Notes: generated from the sequence alone by a model not told the origin. Shown: positions 26,640-36,527, counted from the stretch's first letter. The stretch: DNA of 64,000 bases from Lacrimispora sp. 210928-DFI.3.58 (GCF_020554865.1 NZ_JAJCIC010000019.1:24188-88187), one strand, 5' to 3'. Numbers and translations are program-made.

Positions 26640-27260
26640 ATGATAAAGAATATTGTATTTGACATGGGAAAGGTAATGCTGGAATATGAGCCGGACATCG
26701 TCTGCGCCCATTACATAGAGGACGAGGAAGAGAGGAAGGAAGTAAGCCGGGCAGTATTTCTGTCGCCGGAATGGGTGCTCCTTGATATGGGAGTGATCCC
26801 GGAGGATGCGGCCTTAAAGCGCATGCAGTCCAGGCTCTCCACAGAGCATGAACGCCAGATGGCTGCCCTGTGCTTTGAGCATTGGCATGAGTACAATATG
26901 TATCCGAAGGAGGGTATGGGAGATATTGTACGCTGGCTAAAGTCGGAGGGCTATGGGATCTATCTCTGTTCCAATGCATCTGTCCGCCTTCTCACCTGTT
27001 ACCAGAAGGTGATCCCCGCCATTGACTGCTTTGACGGTGTGCTGTTCTCCGCCGAAGTCAAATGCATGAAGCCCCAGAAGGAAATGTATGCCCACCTTTT
27101 TGAGCGCTTCCAGCTAAAGCCGGAGGAGTGCTTTTTTGTAGATGACTGGGATCTGAATATCGAGGGCGCCCAGGCCTGCGGCATGGATGGCTATTGCTTC
27201 ATAGATGGGAATGTGGAAAAGCTGAAAAAGGTATTGGCTTCCCTGAATCAGAACGCATAG
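26640..27260 (+). CDS. HAD-superfamily hydrolase
   Basis: The 206-aa protein is a YihX-type haloacid dehalogenase family phosphatase. Motif I is VFDMGKVML, with Gly at the position of the second Asp as in YihX relatives. Motif II is in LCSNAS. The conserved Lys and acidic motif IV are in KPQKEMY and FVDDWDLNIEGA. The helical cap is inserted after motif I. It is a cytoplasmic phosphatase of unknown substrate, probably a small sugar phosphate. A ribosome site GGAGAAAACAGG precedes the ATG. Confidence 0.85.
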   Translation: MIKNIVFDMGKVMLEYEPDIVCAHYIEDEEERKEVSRAVFLSPEWVLLDMGVIPEDAALKRMQSRLSTEHERQMAALCFEHWHEYNMYPKEGMGDIVRWLKSEGYGIYLCSNASVRLLTCYQKVIPAIDCFDGVLFSAEVKCMKPQKEMYAHLFERFQLKPEECFFVDDWDLNIEGAQACGMDGYCFIDGNVEKLKKVLASLNQNA

Positions 27261-27291
27261 CTTTACTATCTGGAAATAATGGAAAGAAAAA

Positions 27292-27323
27292 GCTCCGTAC
27301 CGAAGGTACGGAGCAATTTTCTT
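27292..27323 (+). terminator. Intrinsic terminator after the HAD gene
   Basis: A perfect 10-bp stem GCTCCGTACC/GGTACGGAGC with a GAA loop is followed by AATTTTCTT. Confidence 0.85.
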
Positions 27324-27662
27324 AGGATTTTCGGATTTTCAAAAAGGGTTGAAGGATAGTTGTTAAATATTCGTGCATTTATTATGGTCTTAGTATAACA
27401 CGCAATCTCCGAAAATGTTTGAATGTTCTTTGAATAGATTATTAAGAAAATCTTAATATTGCATCTGCACATCAAAGCGCCTGGATCAGGCAGGAAAACC
27501 CCTAAAATCAAGGAAATACGGGAAAAAACGAAAGGAAAAAGATTGTTTGCTGCAGGGAAAAAACGAAAAATGGGAAGAAAAGAAAATGAAAAGAAATGGT
27601 AATGATCCTTACGGCTTCAAATGATTCAGAAAATTTTAAGCAATATTTTATAATTTCAGAAG
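27324..27662. other. AT-rich gap without a recognised gene
   Basis: The gap between the HAD terminator and the ade promoter is AT-rich with runs of A and G. I see no convincing ORF, hairpin or repeat in it. Confidence 0.6.
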
Positions 27663-27691
27663 ATTGTATTCCATAGAAGAGTATAGTATGA
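27663..27691 (+). promoter_or_regulatory. Promoter of adenine deaminase
   Basis: TTGTAT (27663-27668) and TATGAT (27686-27691) are spaced by 17 bp. The GTG start of ade lies about 38 nt downstream behind GGAAGGAGG. No purine riboswitch-like fold is seen in this short leader. Confidence 0.65.
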
Positions 27692-27728
27692 TATATAAAA
27701 AGGAAAAGTTTGGAAGGAGGATGCAATT

Positions 27729-29507
27729 GTGGATAAATATACAAAATGGAAAAAAATGATGGATATCTCCACTGGACGCCAGAGGGCCTCCCTGGTATTA
27801 AAAGGAGGAAAGGTGGTCAATGTCTTCACAGAGAAGATAGAGAACGTGGATATTGCCATAGAAGATGGAGTCATTGCAGGACTGGGCGACTACGATGGAA
27901 TAGAAAACATTGATGTGTCAGGAAAATGGCTTTGTCCCGGTTTTATCGATGGGCATATCCATCTGGAAAGCTCCATGGTCTCCCCGAAGGAGTTTGAAAA
28001 AGCAGTCCTTCCCCACGGAACCACCACGGTTGTGACAGACCCCCACGAGATCGGAAATGTAGCCGGCCTTCAGGGAATTGATTATATGTTAAAGGCCACA
28101 GAGAGCCTTCTTCTTGATGTCTTTTTCATGATGCCCTCCTGTGTTCCGGCTACAGAGCTGGATGAATCAGGAGCTGCTCTGGGCGCAGAGGAGCTAAAGC
28201 CCTACTACGATGATCCCAGAGTGCTGGGGCTGGCAGAGGTGATGAACGCCAGAGGCGTGACCGTTGGACTGGAAGGACTTTTAAGAAAAACACAGGATGC
28301 CCTGAATGCAGGGAAGGCAGTTGATGGCCATGCACCGTTTTTAGAGGGAAAGGAGCTGTGCGCCTACGTGTGTGCAGGCGTACTGTCGGACCATGAGTGC
28401 TCTGATTATCATGAAGCCCTGAAAAAGCTGGCAAGGGGCCAGTGGATCATGATACGTGAGGGAACAGCCGCAAGAAATCTGGAGGCTTTGATGCCGCTCT
28501 TTGAAGCTCCGTTTTATCAGAGATGCATGCTGGTGACAGATGACAGGCATCCGGGAGATCTGATATCCATGGGCCATATCGACCATATCCTGCGCCGGGC
28601 TGTATCCATGGGGGCGGATCCTGTCAGGGCCATCAGAATGGCTACGCTTCACGCCGCACAGTACTTTGGCTTAAAGGACAGGGGCGCGCTGGCTCCTGGA
28701 AGGAAGGCAGATATCGCAGTGCTGGAGGATCTGAAGGAATTTAAAGTGGCAGCGTTATATAAAAATGGGATAAGAGCAGCATCGGACGGGCAGGCGAAGC
28801 AGCAGAGAGAAGCAGGAAACGTGGATCCTTCCTGGGAAGAGGCATTTCCGAAGGTGTTCCAGTCCTTCCACATGGATGAGATAACGGAAGAAGATATCCG
28901 GCTTGAAAGAGAGGGATATACCCAGCGCATCATCCAGCTGAATCCGGGAGAGCTCCTGACAAAAGAGCGCTTCGAACCCTGGGAGGATGACCGGAAGCCA
29001 AAGGAGCTTAAGGCCGGGACGCCTGCTCCTGGTGTCAGCCTTGAGCGCGATATTGTAAAAGCAGCGGTATTTGAGCGCCACCGCCACACAGGCCATGTGG
29101 GCCTGGGCTTTATAGGCGGCTATGGGCTCAAAAAGGGCGCGGTTGCCACAAGCGTGGCTCATGATTCCCACAATCTTATCACCGTGGGGACCAATGACAG
29201 GGATATGGTACTGGCGGCCAATGCGGTGAGAGCCTGTGGAGGCGGCCTGGCCATTGCAGCGGACGGGGAAATCACAGGCCTGCTGCCGCTTCCCATAGGC
29301 GGGATCATGACAAATGCATCAGCAGAGGAAACGGAGGAAAGGCTAAAGGCTCTGAAGGAGGAAGCTGCCAGGCTGGGAGTAAGCCCGGATATCGATGCCT
29401 TTATGACATTGGCCTTTGTGAGCCTTCCCGTGATACCGAAGCTGCGGCTTACTACTCATGGAATCATTGACACAGACAAACAGGAGACAGTCCCGGCCAC
29501 CTTCTGA
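27729..29507 (+). CDS. ade: Adenine deaminase
   Basis: The 592-aa amidohydrolase converts adenine to hypoxanthine and ammonia. It has the metal-binding GHIHLESSM, TTVVTDPHEIGNVAG, DGHAPFL, VTDDRHPGDL and the C-terminal GGIMTNASAEE region, all typical of prokaryotic Ade (COG1001). Length is as expected. The start is GTG with a strong GGAAGGAGG. A subtilisin-type protease gene follows, with an overlap or a short gap depending on the start chosen for it. Confidence 0.93.
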   Translation: MDKYTKWKKMMDISTGRQRASLVLKGGKVVNVFTEKIENVDIAIEDGVIAGLGDYDGIENIDVSGKWLCPGFIDGHIHLESSMVSPKEFEKAVLPHGTTTVVTDPHEIGNVAGLQGIDYMLKATESLLLDVFFMMPSCVPATELDESGAALGAEELKPYYDDPRVLGLAEVMNARGVTVGLEGLLRKTQDALNAGKAVDGHAPFLEGKELCAYVCAGVLSDHECSDYHEALKKLARGQWIMIREGTAARNLEALMPLFEAPFYQRCMLVTDDRHPGDLISMGHIDHILRRAVSMGADPVRAIRMATLHAAQYFGLKDRGALAPGRKADIAVLEDLKEFKVAALYKNGIRAASDGQAKQQREAGNVDPSWEEAFPKVFQSFHMDEITEEDIRLEREGYTQRIIQLNPGELLTKERFEPWEDDRKPKELKAGTPAPGVSLERDIVKAAVFERHRHTGHVGLGFIGGYGLKKGAVATSVAHDSHNLITVGTNDRDMVLAANAVRACGGGLAIAADGEITGLLPLPIGGIMTNASAEETEERLKALKEEAARLGVSPDIDAFMTLAFVSLPVIPKLRLTTHGIIDTDKQETVPATF

Positions 29508-29562
29508 CACCGAACCGGAATCTGGGGAATATGCTAATAAAAAAGAAGGAGTTTTCTTCAAT

Positions 29563-30456
29563 GTGAACCAAGCCAGGTTGGAAATCAATTGTGAAGAAGC
29601 ATATTCCCAGGGGATCACAGGCGAGGGCGTCGGAGTGGCAGTGTTAGACACCGGCATTTATCCCCATGAGGATTTCGAAGATAGAATCACTGCCTTTCAG
29701 GATTTTGTAAACCACAGAAGGCAGTTGTACGATGATAATGGGCACGGTACTCATATTTCGGCAATTATCGGAGGCAGCGGCATTTCCTCCCAGGGAAGAT
29801 TTCAGGGGGTAGCGCCCCGCTGCAGGATCATTTCCGCAAAGGTCCTTGACTCCAAGGGAAATGGATATGCCTCTGATGTGCTGGCAGGCCTGAAATGGAT
29901 ACGGGAAAACAAGGAAAGGTACGGGATACGGATCGTCAACATATCCGTAGGCTCCCTGTCAAGGCGCAATATGACGGAAAATTCTGTGCTGGTGCGGGGA
30001 GTAAACGCAGCCTGGGATGACGGACTGGTAGTGGTGGTGGCAGCCGGAAACCACGGCCCCCATCCTATGACGATCACTACCCCAGGCATCAGCAGGAAGG
30101 TCATCACCGTGGGCTGCTCCGATGACCACAAGGAGGTGGAGGTGATGGGAAGCCCCATGGTGGACTATTCCGGCCGGGGCCCCACACCTGCCTGTATCTG
30201 CAAGCCCGATATTGTAGCCCCCGGCTCCGGCATCATAAGCTGCAGCAACGAGCCCGGCCGCTACTTCTCCAAATCCGGCACCAGCATGTCCACCCCCATC
30301 GTATCCGGCGCCATCGCCCTTCTGCTGCAGAAATACCCCTGGATGACAAACAAGGATGTCAAGCTGCGCATCCGGGAGCGCTCAGTGGACATGGGACTTC
30401 CCCATAATCAGCAGGGGTGGGGGAGGCTGGATGTGATGAGGCTGTTAAGTGATTAA
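29563..30456 (+). CDS. S8 subtilisin-family peptidase, compact (AprX-like)
   Basis: The 297-aa protease has a complete triad: Asp29 in VAVLDTGIY, His61 in NGHGTHISA and Ser241 in GTSMSTPIVSGA, plus the oxyanion Asn in VVAAGNHGP. It lacks a signal peptide and is close to intracellular AprX/Isp-type enzymes. I prefer GTG 29563, with GAAGGAG 11 nt upstream. An in-frame ATG at 29458 would add 35 residues, overlap ade by 50 nt and lacks a ribosome site. Confidence 0.85.
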   Translation: MNQARLEINCEEAYSQGITGEGVGVAVLDTGIYPHEDFEDRITAFQDFVNHRRQLYDDNGHGTHISAIIGGSGISSQGRFQGVAPRCRIISAKVLDSKGNGYASDVLAGLKWIRENKERYGIRIVNISVGSLSRRNMTENSVLVRGVNAAWDDGLVVVVAAGNHGPHPMTITTPGISRKVITVGCSDDHKEVEVMGSPMVDYSGRGPTPACICKPDIVAPGSGIISCSNEPGRYFSKSGTSMSTPIVSGAIALLLQKYPWMTNKDVKLRIRERSVDMGLPHNQQGWGRLDVMRLLSD

Positions 30457-30461
30457 ATAAA

Positions 30462-30495
30462 ATAAGCCGTTCTGCGTAAGAGCAGGACGGCTTAT
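30462..30495. terminator. Bidirectional terminator hairpin
   Basis: A 14-bp stem ATAAGCCGTTCTGC/GCAGGACGGCTTAT with a 6-nt loop lies between two convergent genes. The T-rich tail (TTTATTT) is on the minus strand, so it mainly serves the methyltransferase gene. Confidence 0.75.
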
Positions 30496-30536
30496 CTGTA
30501 CAGATACTGTGAAGCTTGCCTCCGAATAGACGGCTC

Positions 30537-31397
30537 CTAGGCTTCCCATCTCCCCGAAGCCCCGCATGGCAGCACCAGCCCTGTCTGTGTCACCGGCAGG
30601 CCAACCTCTTCTGAGTGCACCACGCCGCCAAACTTCGGTACCAGCTCCACTCCTATCATATAGGAAAGAACAGCGGGAGCCAGCCCTGTTGTATAGGAGT
30701 TGATGAGAAAGAACAGGGGCTTTTCTGACAACAGCTGTACGCACAGCTTTACCAGGGGATGAATGGCATCCTCGATCTTCCAGATCTCCCCTTTTGGTCC
30801 CCGGCCGTAGGAGGGGGGATCCATGATGATGGCATCATAGTGGTTCCCTCTGCGTATCTCCCTCTCAACAAACTTGACGCAGTCATCTACGATCCAGCGG
30901 ATAGGCGCCTCAGACAGGCCGGAGGAGTGGGCATTTTCCTTTGCCCAGGTCACCATGCCCTTGGAGGCGTCCACATGGGTCACGCTTGCCCCGGCCTTTG
31001 CTGCAGCTAGGGTAGCGCCGCCTGTGTATGCAAAGAGATTGAGGACCTTGATGGGCCTTCCTGCTTCGCGTATCTTGGCGCCGAACCAGTCCCAGTTGGC
31101 AGCCTGCTCCGGGAACAGGCCTGTATGCTTAAAGCTGAAGGGCTTCAGATTAAATGTGAGCCCCTTATAGTCAATGCTCCACTGCTGCGGCAGATCAAAG
31201 AATTCCCATTCACCTCCGCCCTTGCTGCTGCGGTGGTAATGTCCGTTCATCTTCTTCCAGCCCCGGTGCTTCTTTGGAGTATCCCATATTACCTGGGGGT
31301 CCGGGCGGACCAGGAGATAGTCTCCCCAGCGCTCCAGCTTCTCACCTTTGGAGCAGTCAATTACTTCATAATCCTTCCATCCGTCCGCAAGCCACAT
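30537..31397 (-). CDS. Class I SAM-dependent methyltransferase, RlmI/COG1092-like
   Basis: The 286-aa protein has SAM motif I NLFAYTGGATLAAAKAG (about 138-155), an acidic ribose-binding segment VTHVDASKG, and the catalytic-type motif MDPPSYGRGP. This set is seen in 23S rRNA cytosine methyltransferase relatives (PF10672). The N-terminal PUA domain of RlmI is absent and replaced by about 100 residues with WGDYLLVRPDPQVIW. The target is probably rRNA but unproven. Confidence 0.8.
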   Translation of the reverse strand: MWLADGWKDYEVIDCSKGEKLERWGDYLLVRPDPQVIWDTPKKHRGWKKMNGHYHRSSKGGGEWEFFDLPQQWSIDYKGLTFNLKPFSFKHTGLFPEQAANWDWFGAKIREAGRPIKVLNLFAYTGGATLAAAKAGASVTHVDASKGMVTWAKENAHSSGLSEAPIRWIVDDCVKFVEREIRRGNHYDAIIMDPPSYGRGPKGEIWKIEDAIHPLVKLCVQLLSEKPLFFLINSYTTGLAPAVLSYMIGVELVPKFGGVVHSEEVGLPVTQTGLVLPCGASGRWEA

Positions 31398-31527
31398 ATA
31401 TCATAACCTCATTTCCTTATATTCTCACATACAGAGTATAGTCGAATCTGCTGTTTCACGTCAAGCGTATAGACGTTTGATTTACCCAAAAACGGAGAAT
31501 TGTAATAGAATTGAAAGATAAAATGGG

Positions 31528-31556
31528 TTGAACAATCGAAAAAGCCCTGATACAAT
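31528..31556 (+). promoter_or_regulatory. Promoter of the second cell-wall-binding gene
   Basis: TTGAAC (31528-31533) and TACAAT (31551-31556) are spaced by exactly 17 bp. The ATG is 79 nt further on. Confidence 0.7.
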
Positions 31557-31634
31557 ATATCTTAGGTAGCCGGGACCTTTTCAGTTTGGTGTTCCCGGCG
31601 TATGCAAATGCATAAGGAGAGAGGAACCTTGTAT

Positions 31635-32987
31635 ATGAAGAAGAAAATGGCAGTCTGGACGCTGGCAGCGCTGTTGTCGCTGGGTGGTGCTACGATCACG
31701 GCAATGGCTGCTGAGGGATGGGCCCAGTCAGGAAACAGTTGGATATATTATGATTCAAATGGAAGTAAGGTCTACAATGCCTGGAAAAAGGGCGCAGATA
31801 ACCAGTGGAGGTATCTGAACGGTGAAGGGACCATGGCGGTCAATGCCTGGGTAGACGGCGACTACTATGTGGACAGCAACGGTATCATGCTGACAGATAA
31901 GTGGCTGAAGCTGACAACAGACGAGGGCGAATACGAGTGGTATTATTTTGGCAGCAGCGGCAAGAAGATCGATGATACCTGGAAAAAGATCGATGATAAA
32001 TGGTATCATTTTGACGGAGACGGCCGTATGGAGCTGGGATGGATCCTGGATGACATGTATTACACCGGCACAGACGGCGTCATGCGCACAGGCTGGCAGA
32101 AGCTGTTCCCGCCGGATGATTATGATGAGATGAAGAATAAAGTCATCCCCGGCTATGACAGCAATGGCGGCTCGGATGATGGTCAGTATTGGTTCTATTT
32201 TAGCAGCAGCGGTAAGAAATATGTGCCCAGCGATGGATCGGCTGGAGACTACGGTACACGCAAGATTGACGGGGTATACTACTGCTTTGATGAAGATGGG
32301 GCCCTGCAGACGGGATGGCAGCGGGTACGCTCCGGCGATACCATTGAATCCTACATGTATTTTGGCAGCGATGGCAAGGCAAAGACTGGCTGGTATTCCA
32401 TTGAGCCTCCGGATGATCTGGATGGCTATGACGGCGATGTGGAATGGTTCTATTTCACCAACAGCGGAAAGCCCAGAGCAGCAGATTCCGAGCGCCTGTC
32501 CATCAGCGACATTGTGAAGATCAGCGGCAAGTCCTATCTTTTTAACCACCTGGGGAATCCTGCGTATGGCCTTAAGAAGGTATATCTGGGCGGCGGAGAG
32601 GACAACTGGACAGCATTTTATTTTGGAACAAAGGAAAAGAGCTGCGTCCAGACAGGAAAGATAAAGGTCACAGAGGATGACGGCAGTAAATCCGATTTCT
32701 ATTTTGCGGACAATGGCAGAGGATATAGCGGAGTCAAGGATAACTATCTGTATTACAAAGGAAAGCTTCAGACGGCCACGGATGGTGAGAAATACGTATG
32801 CTACCGCGTAAACGGAAATAACTATGTGGTAAACTCCTCCGGAAAGGTTATGAAGGGAACATCGGTAAAGAACAGCGATGGCGTGAAGCTGACGACCAGC
32901 AGCAGCGGTACATTATCTACAGCAGATGGTGAGTCTGATATCAGCTCTTATATCACAGAGCCTATGGAGCCTATGTGCACGGAATAA
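31635..32987 (+). CDS. Secreted cell-wall-binding repeat protein
   Basis: The 450-aa protein has a signal peptide (MKKKMAVWTLAALLSLGG, likely cut after AMAA). The rest consists of aromatic glycine-rich repeats of the choline/glucan-binding type (SWIYYDSNGSK, EWYYFGSSGKK, KWYHFDGDGR, YWFYFSSSGKK). There is no enzyme domain. It resembles the protein at 2413-3786 in layout but lacks the Pro/Ala linker. It probably decorates the cell wall. AAGGAGAGAGG precedes the start; an in-frame ATG at 31602 lies before that site. Confidence 0.85.
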   Translation: MKKKMAVWTLAALLSLGGATITAMAAEGWAQSGNSWIYYDSNGSKVYNAWKKGADNQWRYLNGEGTMAVNAWVDGDYYVDSNGIMLTDKWLKLTTDEGEYEWYYFGSSGKKIDDTWKKIDDKWYHFDGDGRMELGWILDDMYYTGTDGVMRTGWQKLFPPDDYDEMKNKVIPGYDSNGGSDDGQYWFYFSSSGKKYVPSDGSAGDYGTRKIDGVYYCFDEDGALQTGWQRVRSGDTIESYMYFGSDGKAKTGWYSIEPPDDLDGYDGDVEWFYFTNSGKPRAADSERLSISDIVKISGKSYLFNHLGNPAYGLKKVYLGGGEDNWTAFYFGTKEKSCVQTGKIKVTEDDGSKSDFYFADNGRGYSGVKDNYLYYKGKLQTATDGEKYVCYRVNGNNYVVNSSGKVMKGTSVKNSDGVKLTTSSSGTLSTADGESDISSYITEPMEPMCTE

Positions 32988-33013
32988 ACGTATCATTATA
33001 TTTTTATAGAAAG

Positions 33014-33054
33014 AACTTCTCCGTACCATAATAATAGGACGGAGGAGTTTTTTG
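33014..33054 (+). terminator. Intrinsic terminator
   Basis: An 11-bp stem AACTTCTCCGT/ACGGAGGAGTT is followed by a run of six or seven T. It ends the cell-wall-binding transcript. Confidence 0.85.
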
Positions 33055-33110
33055 TTTGCATGGGAGATTCCTCCGAAGCTGAAAATGCTGGAAAAAAATA
33101 AAAAAAGTAC

Positions 33111-33139
33111 TTGCATTTATCTCCCATCTATGTTATTGT
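33111..33139 (+). promoter_or_regulatory. Promoter of the S10 ribosomal operon
   Basis: TTGCAT and TATTGT are separated by 17 bp and preceded by an A-rich tract (AAAAAAAGTAC). The same layout, with nearly the same upstream sequence AAAAAAAGTGC, occurs before rpmJ at 46579-46607. Confidence 0.8.
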
Positions 33140-33146
33140 ATAAAGG

Positions 33147-33373
33147 CTGTGGCATGATAGCTATGAAACGTGAGGTTGCTGCCCGTGAGTGAGGCAGGTT
33201 TTCCGTGGAGCGAATGTCAAGTTAGGAAACTGGCGACAAGTCACTGTACCAATTAAAGAAGCTGCAAAGAAAGCAGAGTCAGTGTGAAGTCCGGTCAGGA
33301 CACACACGGGAACGTGTACAGTCACCGCTTGTCGTACTTGTTTTAAAAGTGCGAAAAGGAGGCGACTTTTTTT
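33147..33373 (+). promoter_or_regulatory. Structured leader of the S10 operon
   Basis: The roughly 225-nt untranslated leader can form a long-range helix: CGACAAG (about 33233) with CTTGTCG (about 33329), extended by ACTGTAC with GTACAGT. Inside it, ACACG-GGAA-CGTGT forms a small GNRA-like hairpin. Autogenous control by a ribosomal protein is known for such leaders in other bacteria; which protein would act here is not deducible. It ends with AAAAGGAGG before rpsJ. Confidence 0.55.
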
Positions 33374-33691
33374 ATGGCAAGTCAAGTAATGAGAATCACA
33401 TTAAAAGCTTATGATCATCAGTTAGTAGATCAGTCAGCTGGAAAGATCATCGAGACAGTAAAGAAGACAGGATCTCAGGTGAGCGGACCAGTGCCGTTAC
33501 CAACAAAGAAAGAGGTTGTAACCATTCTGCGTGCTGTTCATAAGTACAAAGATTCCAGAGAGCAGTTCGAGCAGAGAACTCACAAGAGACTGATCGACAT
33601 CACTGCTCCAAGCCAGAAGACAGTAGATGCACTGTCCAGACTGGAAATGCCAGCCGGTGTTTACATCGACATCAAAATGAAAACGAAATAA
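33374..33691 (+). CDS. rpsJ: 30S ribosomal protein S10
   Basis: The 105-aa protein has the S10 blocks [25 protein letters not shown] and [12 protein letters not shown]. It is part of the 30S head and also pairs with NusB in antitermination. It is the first gene of the S10-spc-alpha supercluster, behind AAAAGGAGG. A 180-nt spacer separates it from rplC. Confidence 0.97.
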   Translation: MASQVMRITLKAYDHQLVDQSAGKIIETVKKTGSQVSGPVPLPTKKEVVTILRAVHKYKDSREQFEQRTHKRLIDITAPSQKTVDALSRLEMPAGVYIDIKMKTK

Positions 33692-33871
33692 TCGGCAGGC
33701 GAATTCAAAAACGTTTATATCCTGAAGGGTTTAAATATAGAAGCAACACTGCATTTCCTGTTAAGGAATCAACATACCGGCTACGGTTCATAGTGTTCCA
33801 CGTATAGTTAGACTGCTCTAGGATGAATGCGAAAGCATTCCGCTGTAGATCATGAAACAGGAGGTAAGACA

Positions 33872-34507
33872 ATGAAGAAAGCGATTTTAGCAACAAAAGT
33901 CGGAATGACCCAGATCTTCGATGAGAATGGTGCGTTAGTTCCGGTAACCGTACTTCAGGCTGGTCCTTGTGTAGTAACACAGGTTAAGACAGTTGAGAAT
34001 GACGGCTACAAAGCAGTACAGGTTGGTTTCGTTGACAAGAGAGACAAGCTGGTCAACAAGCCTCAGAAGGGCCACTTCGACAAGGCAGGCGTATCCTACA
34101 AGAGATACGTAAGAGAGTTAAAGTTAGAGAATGCTGAAGAGTATTCTGTAAAGGATGAGATCAAGGCTGACATCTTCGCAGCAGGCGACAAGATCGATGC
34201 AACCGCTATTTCCAAAGGTAAAGGCTTCCAGGGCGCAATCAAGAGACATGGACAGCACAGAGGACCTATGGCTCATGGTTCCAAGTTCCATCGCCATCAG
34301 GGTTCTAACGGTTCCGCTACCACACCAGGCCGCGTATTCAAGGGCAAGGGAATGCCTGGACAGATGGGCCGCGTGCAGGTAACTGTACAGAACCTGTCAG
34401 TAGTTAAGGTTGACGCCGAGAATAACCTGATTCTGGTTAAGGGCGCAGTGCCAGGACCAAAGAAGAGCCTGGTAACAGTCAGAGAGACCGTTAAGGTTGA
34501 GAGGTAA
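33872..34507 (+). CDS. rplC: 50S ribosomal protein L3
   Basis: The 211-aa protein has [17 protein letters not shown] near the N-terminus and the long loop [18 protein letters not shown] reaching the peptidyl transferase centre. ATG 33872 follows AACAGGAGGT; an upstream in-frame ATG lies before that site. The 180-nt spacer before it contains a small hairpin GAATGC-GAAA-GCATTC. Confidence 0.97.
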   Translation: MKKAILATKVGMTQIFDENGALVPVTVLQAGPCVVTQVKTVENDGYKAVQVGFVDKRDKLVNKPQKGHFDKAGVSYKRYVRELKLENAEEYSVKDEIKADIFAAGDKIDATAISKGKGFQGAIKRHGQHRGPMAHGSKFHRHQGSNGSATTPGRVFKGKGMPGQMGRVQVTVQNLSVVKVDAENNLILVKGAVPGPKKSLVTVRETVKVER

Positions 34508-34535
34508 GCTTTTATAGGAAAGGAGGAACACACAG

Positions 34536-35156
34536 ATGGCAAACGTATCTGTTTACAATATGGAAGGTAAAGAAGTTGGCACATTAGAACTGAACGATGC
34601 CGTGTTCGGTGTAGAAGTAAACGAGCACCTGGTACATCTTGCAGTTGTTGCACAGCTTGCTAATAAGCGTCAGGGAACACAGAAAGCAAAGACACGTTCT
34701 GAGGTTTCCGGCGGCGGCAGAAAGCCCTGGAGACAGAAGGGAACCGGTCATGCAAGACAGGGTTCAACCAGAGCTCCCCAGTGGAAGGGCGGCGGCGTAG
34801 TATTCGCTCCCACACCAAGAGATTACACGATCACACTGAACAAGAAGGAGAAGAGGGCTGCTCTCAAGTCTGCACTCACAAGCCGTGTTCAGGAGAATAA
34901 GTTCATCGTAGTTGATGAGCTGAAGTTTGAAGAGATCAAGACAAAGAACTTCAAGAATGTAATGAACAACCTGAAGGTTGAGAAGGCTCTGGTTGTTCTG
35001 GCTGATAACGATCAGAACACCGTTCTTTCCGCAAGGAACATTGCAGACATCAAGACTGCTATGGTAGGAACCATCAACGTATACGACATTCTGAAGTACA
35101 ATACAGTTGTTGCTACAAAGGCAGCTGTTGCATCCATTGAGGAGGTGTACGCATAA
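34536..35156 (+). CDS. rplD: 50S ribosomal protein L4
   Basis: The 206-aa protein carries the L4 tunnel loop [20 protein letters not shown] and [14 protein letters not shown]. In other bacteria L4 represses its own operon; whether this applies here is unknown. The last A of its stop TAA is the first base of the rplW start. Confidence 0.97.
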   Translation: MANVSVYNMEGKEVGTLELNDAVFGVEVNEHLVHLAVVAQLANKRQGTQKAKTRSEVSGGGRKPWRQKGTGHARQGSTRAPQWKGGGVVFAPTPRDYTITLNKKEKRAALKSALTSRVQENKFIVVDELKFEEIKTKNFKNVMNNLKVEKALVVLADNDQNTVLSARNIADIKTAMVGTINVYDILKYNTVVATKAAVASIEEVYA

Positions 35157-35455
35157 TGGCAGATATCAGATACTATGACGTCATTTTAAAACCAGTTATC
35201 ACCGAGAAGAGCATGAATGCTATGGGTGACAGGAAGTATACTTTCATGGTACACGTAGACGCTAACAAGTCTATGATCAAAGAGGCTGTTGAGAAGATGT
35301 TCCCGGGCACCAAGGTTGAGTCTGTGAACACCATGAACTGCGAAGGCAAGACCAAGAGAAGAGGAATGACCTTCGGCAAGACAGCTGCTTCCAAGAAAGC
35401 GATCGTAAAGCTGACTGAGGACAGCAAAGAGATCGAGATCTTCCAGGGGCTGTGA
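35156..35455 (+). CDS. rplW: 50S ribosomal protein L23
   Basis: The 99-aa protein has [15 protein letters not shown] and [20 protein letters not shown], as in L23. It sits at the tunnel exit and docks signal recognition particle and trigger factor. It overlaps rplD by one base. A 206-nt spacer with two hairpin repeats follows. Confidence 0.96.
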   Translation: MADIRYYDVILKPVITEKSMNAMGDRKYTFMVHVDANKSMIKEAVEKMFPGTKVESVNTMNCEGKTKRRGMTFGKTAASKKAIVKLTEDSKEIEIFQGL

Positions 35456-35457
35456 GC

Positions 35458-35537
35458 ATTTAGCAAGGTCTTTTCGAGCTTAGTGCGAACGCCCGTCCCG
35501 AAACTTGGCGAGGTCTTTTCGAGCTTAGTTGAGCGGA
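35458..35537 (+). repeat. Ribosomal-spacer hairpin repeat, two units (rplW-rplB)
   Basis: Unit 1: GCATT-t-AGC, loop AAGGTCTTTTCGA, GCT-t-AGTGC. Unit 2: AACT-t-GGC, loop GAGGTCTTTTCGA, GCT-t-AGTT, with an outer GTCC/GGAC pair. The loop and the T/T mismatch are shared with the other spacers, while the stem sequence changes and stays complementary. Confidence 0.75.
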
Positions 35538-35661
35538 CGTGTTGTGGCAGGATAAAACCTGCATAACAAATACAACCCGCCGGAAACCATTCCGGCCGGA
35601 GAACTTATACGGTATCACGCAGAGCATACCGTGAGAAGAAAAAGAAAAGGAGTAAAATGTC

Positions 35662-36507
35662 ATGGGAATTAAGAAGTATACTGCTTATACACCTTCCAGA
35701 AGACATATGACCGGCTCTGATTTCAAGGAAATCACCAAGACAACTCCAGAGAAGTCTTTGGTAGTATCTCTTGATAAGAATGCAGGTCGTAACAATCAGG
35801 GTAAGATCACTGTTCGTCACAGAGGCGGCGGCAGCAGAAGAAAATATAGAATCGTTGATTTCAAGAGAAACAGCAAGGATGGTATCCCGGCAACCGTTAT
35901 CGGTATCGAGTACGATCCAAACAGATCCGCAAATATTGCACTGATCTGCTATGCAGACGGTACAAAATCCTATATCCTCGCTCCTCAGGGCTTAACCGAT
36001 GGAATGAAGGTTATGAGCGGTGACAATGCAGAGGCTAAGATCGGTAACTGCATGCCGCTGTTCCACGTTCCAGTTGGTACTCAGGTACACAACATTGAGT
36101 TATATCCTGGTAAGGGCGGCCAGCTGGTTCGTTCTGCTGGTAACTCTGCTCAGCTTATGGCGAAAGAGGGCAAATATGCAACCTTACGTTTACCTTCCGG
36201 TGAAATGAGAATGGTTCCGATCATCTGCCGCGCAACCATCGGTGTTGTTGGCAATGGCGAACACTCCCTGATCAACATTGGTAAGGCTGGTAGAAAGCGT
36301 CACATGGGTATCCGCCCAACAGTACGCGGTTCTGTAATGAACCCCAACGACCATCCACACGGTGGTGGTGAAGGAAAGTGCGGTATCGGCCGTCCAGGTC
36401 CTTCTACTCCATGGGGCAAGCCAGCTCTGGGTCTGAAGACCAGAAAGAAAAACAAGCAGTCTAACAAGTTGATCGTAAGAAGACGTGATGGCAAAACCAT
36501 CAAATAA
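35662..36507 (+). CDS. rplB: 50S ribosomal protein L2
   Basis: The 281-aa protein shows the L2 core: [24 protein letters not shown] and the C-terminal [18 protein letters not shown] with the conserved His of the peptidyl transferase centre. It begins after a repeat-bearing spacer with AAAAGGAG. Confidence 0.97.
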   Translation: MGIKKYTAYTPSRRHMTGSDFKEITKTTPEKSLVVSLDKNAGRNNQGKITVRHRGGGSRRKYRIVDFKRNSKDGIPATVIGIEYDPNRSANIALICYADGTKSYILAPQGLTDGMKVMSGDNAEAKIGNCMPLFHVPVGTQVHNIELYPGKGGQLVRSAGNSAQLMAKEGKYATLRLPSGEMRMVPIICRATIGVVGNGEHSLINIGKAGRKRHMGIRPTVRGSVMNPNDHPHGGGEGKCGIGRPGPSTPWGKPALGLKTRKKNKQSNKLIVRRRDGKTIK

Positions 36508-36527
36508 TTAAAGGAGGTTAAGAACAC

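Noticed and set aside
27400..27660. Possible purine riboswitch upstream of adenine deaminase
   Set aside because: I looked for a purine aptamer-like three-way junction and found no conserved core or paired arms; the region is AT-rich and the promoter lies only about 40 nt before the start.
31755..32549. 264-residue antisense ORF in a cell-wall-binding gene
   Set aside because: It is generated by the repeated codons of the real gene on the plus strand.
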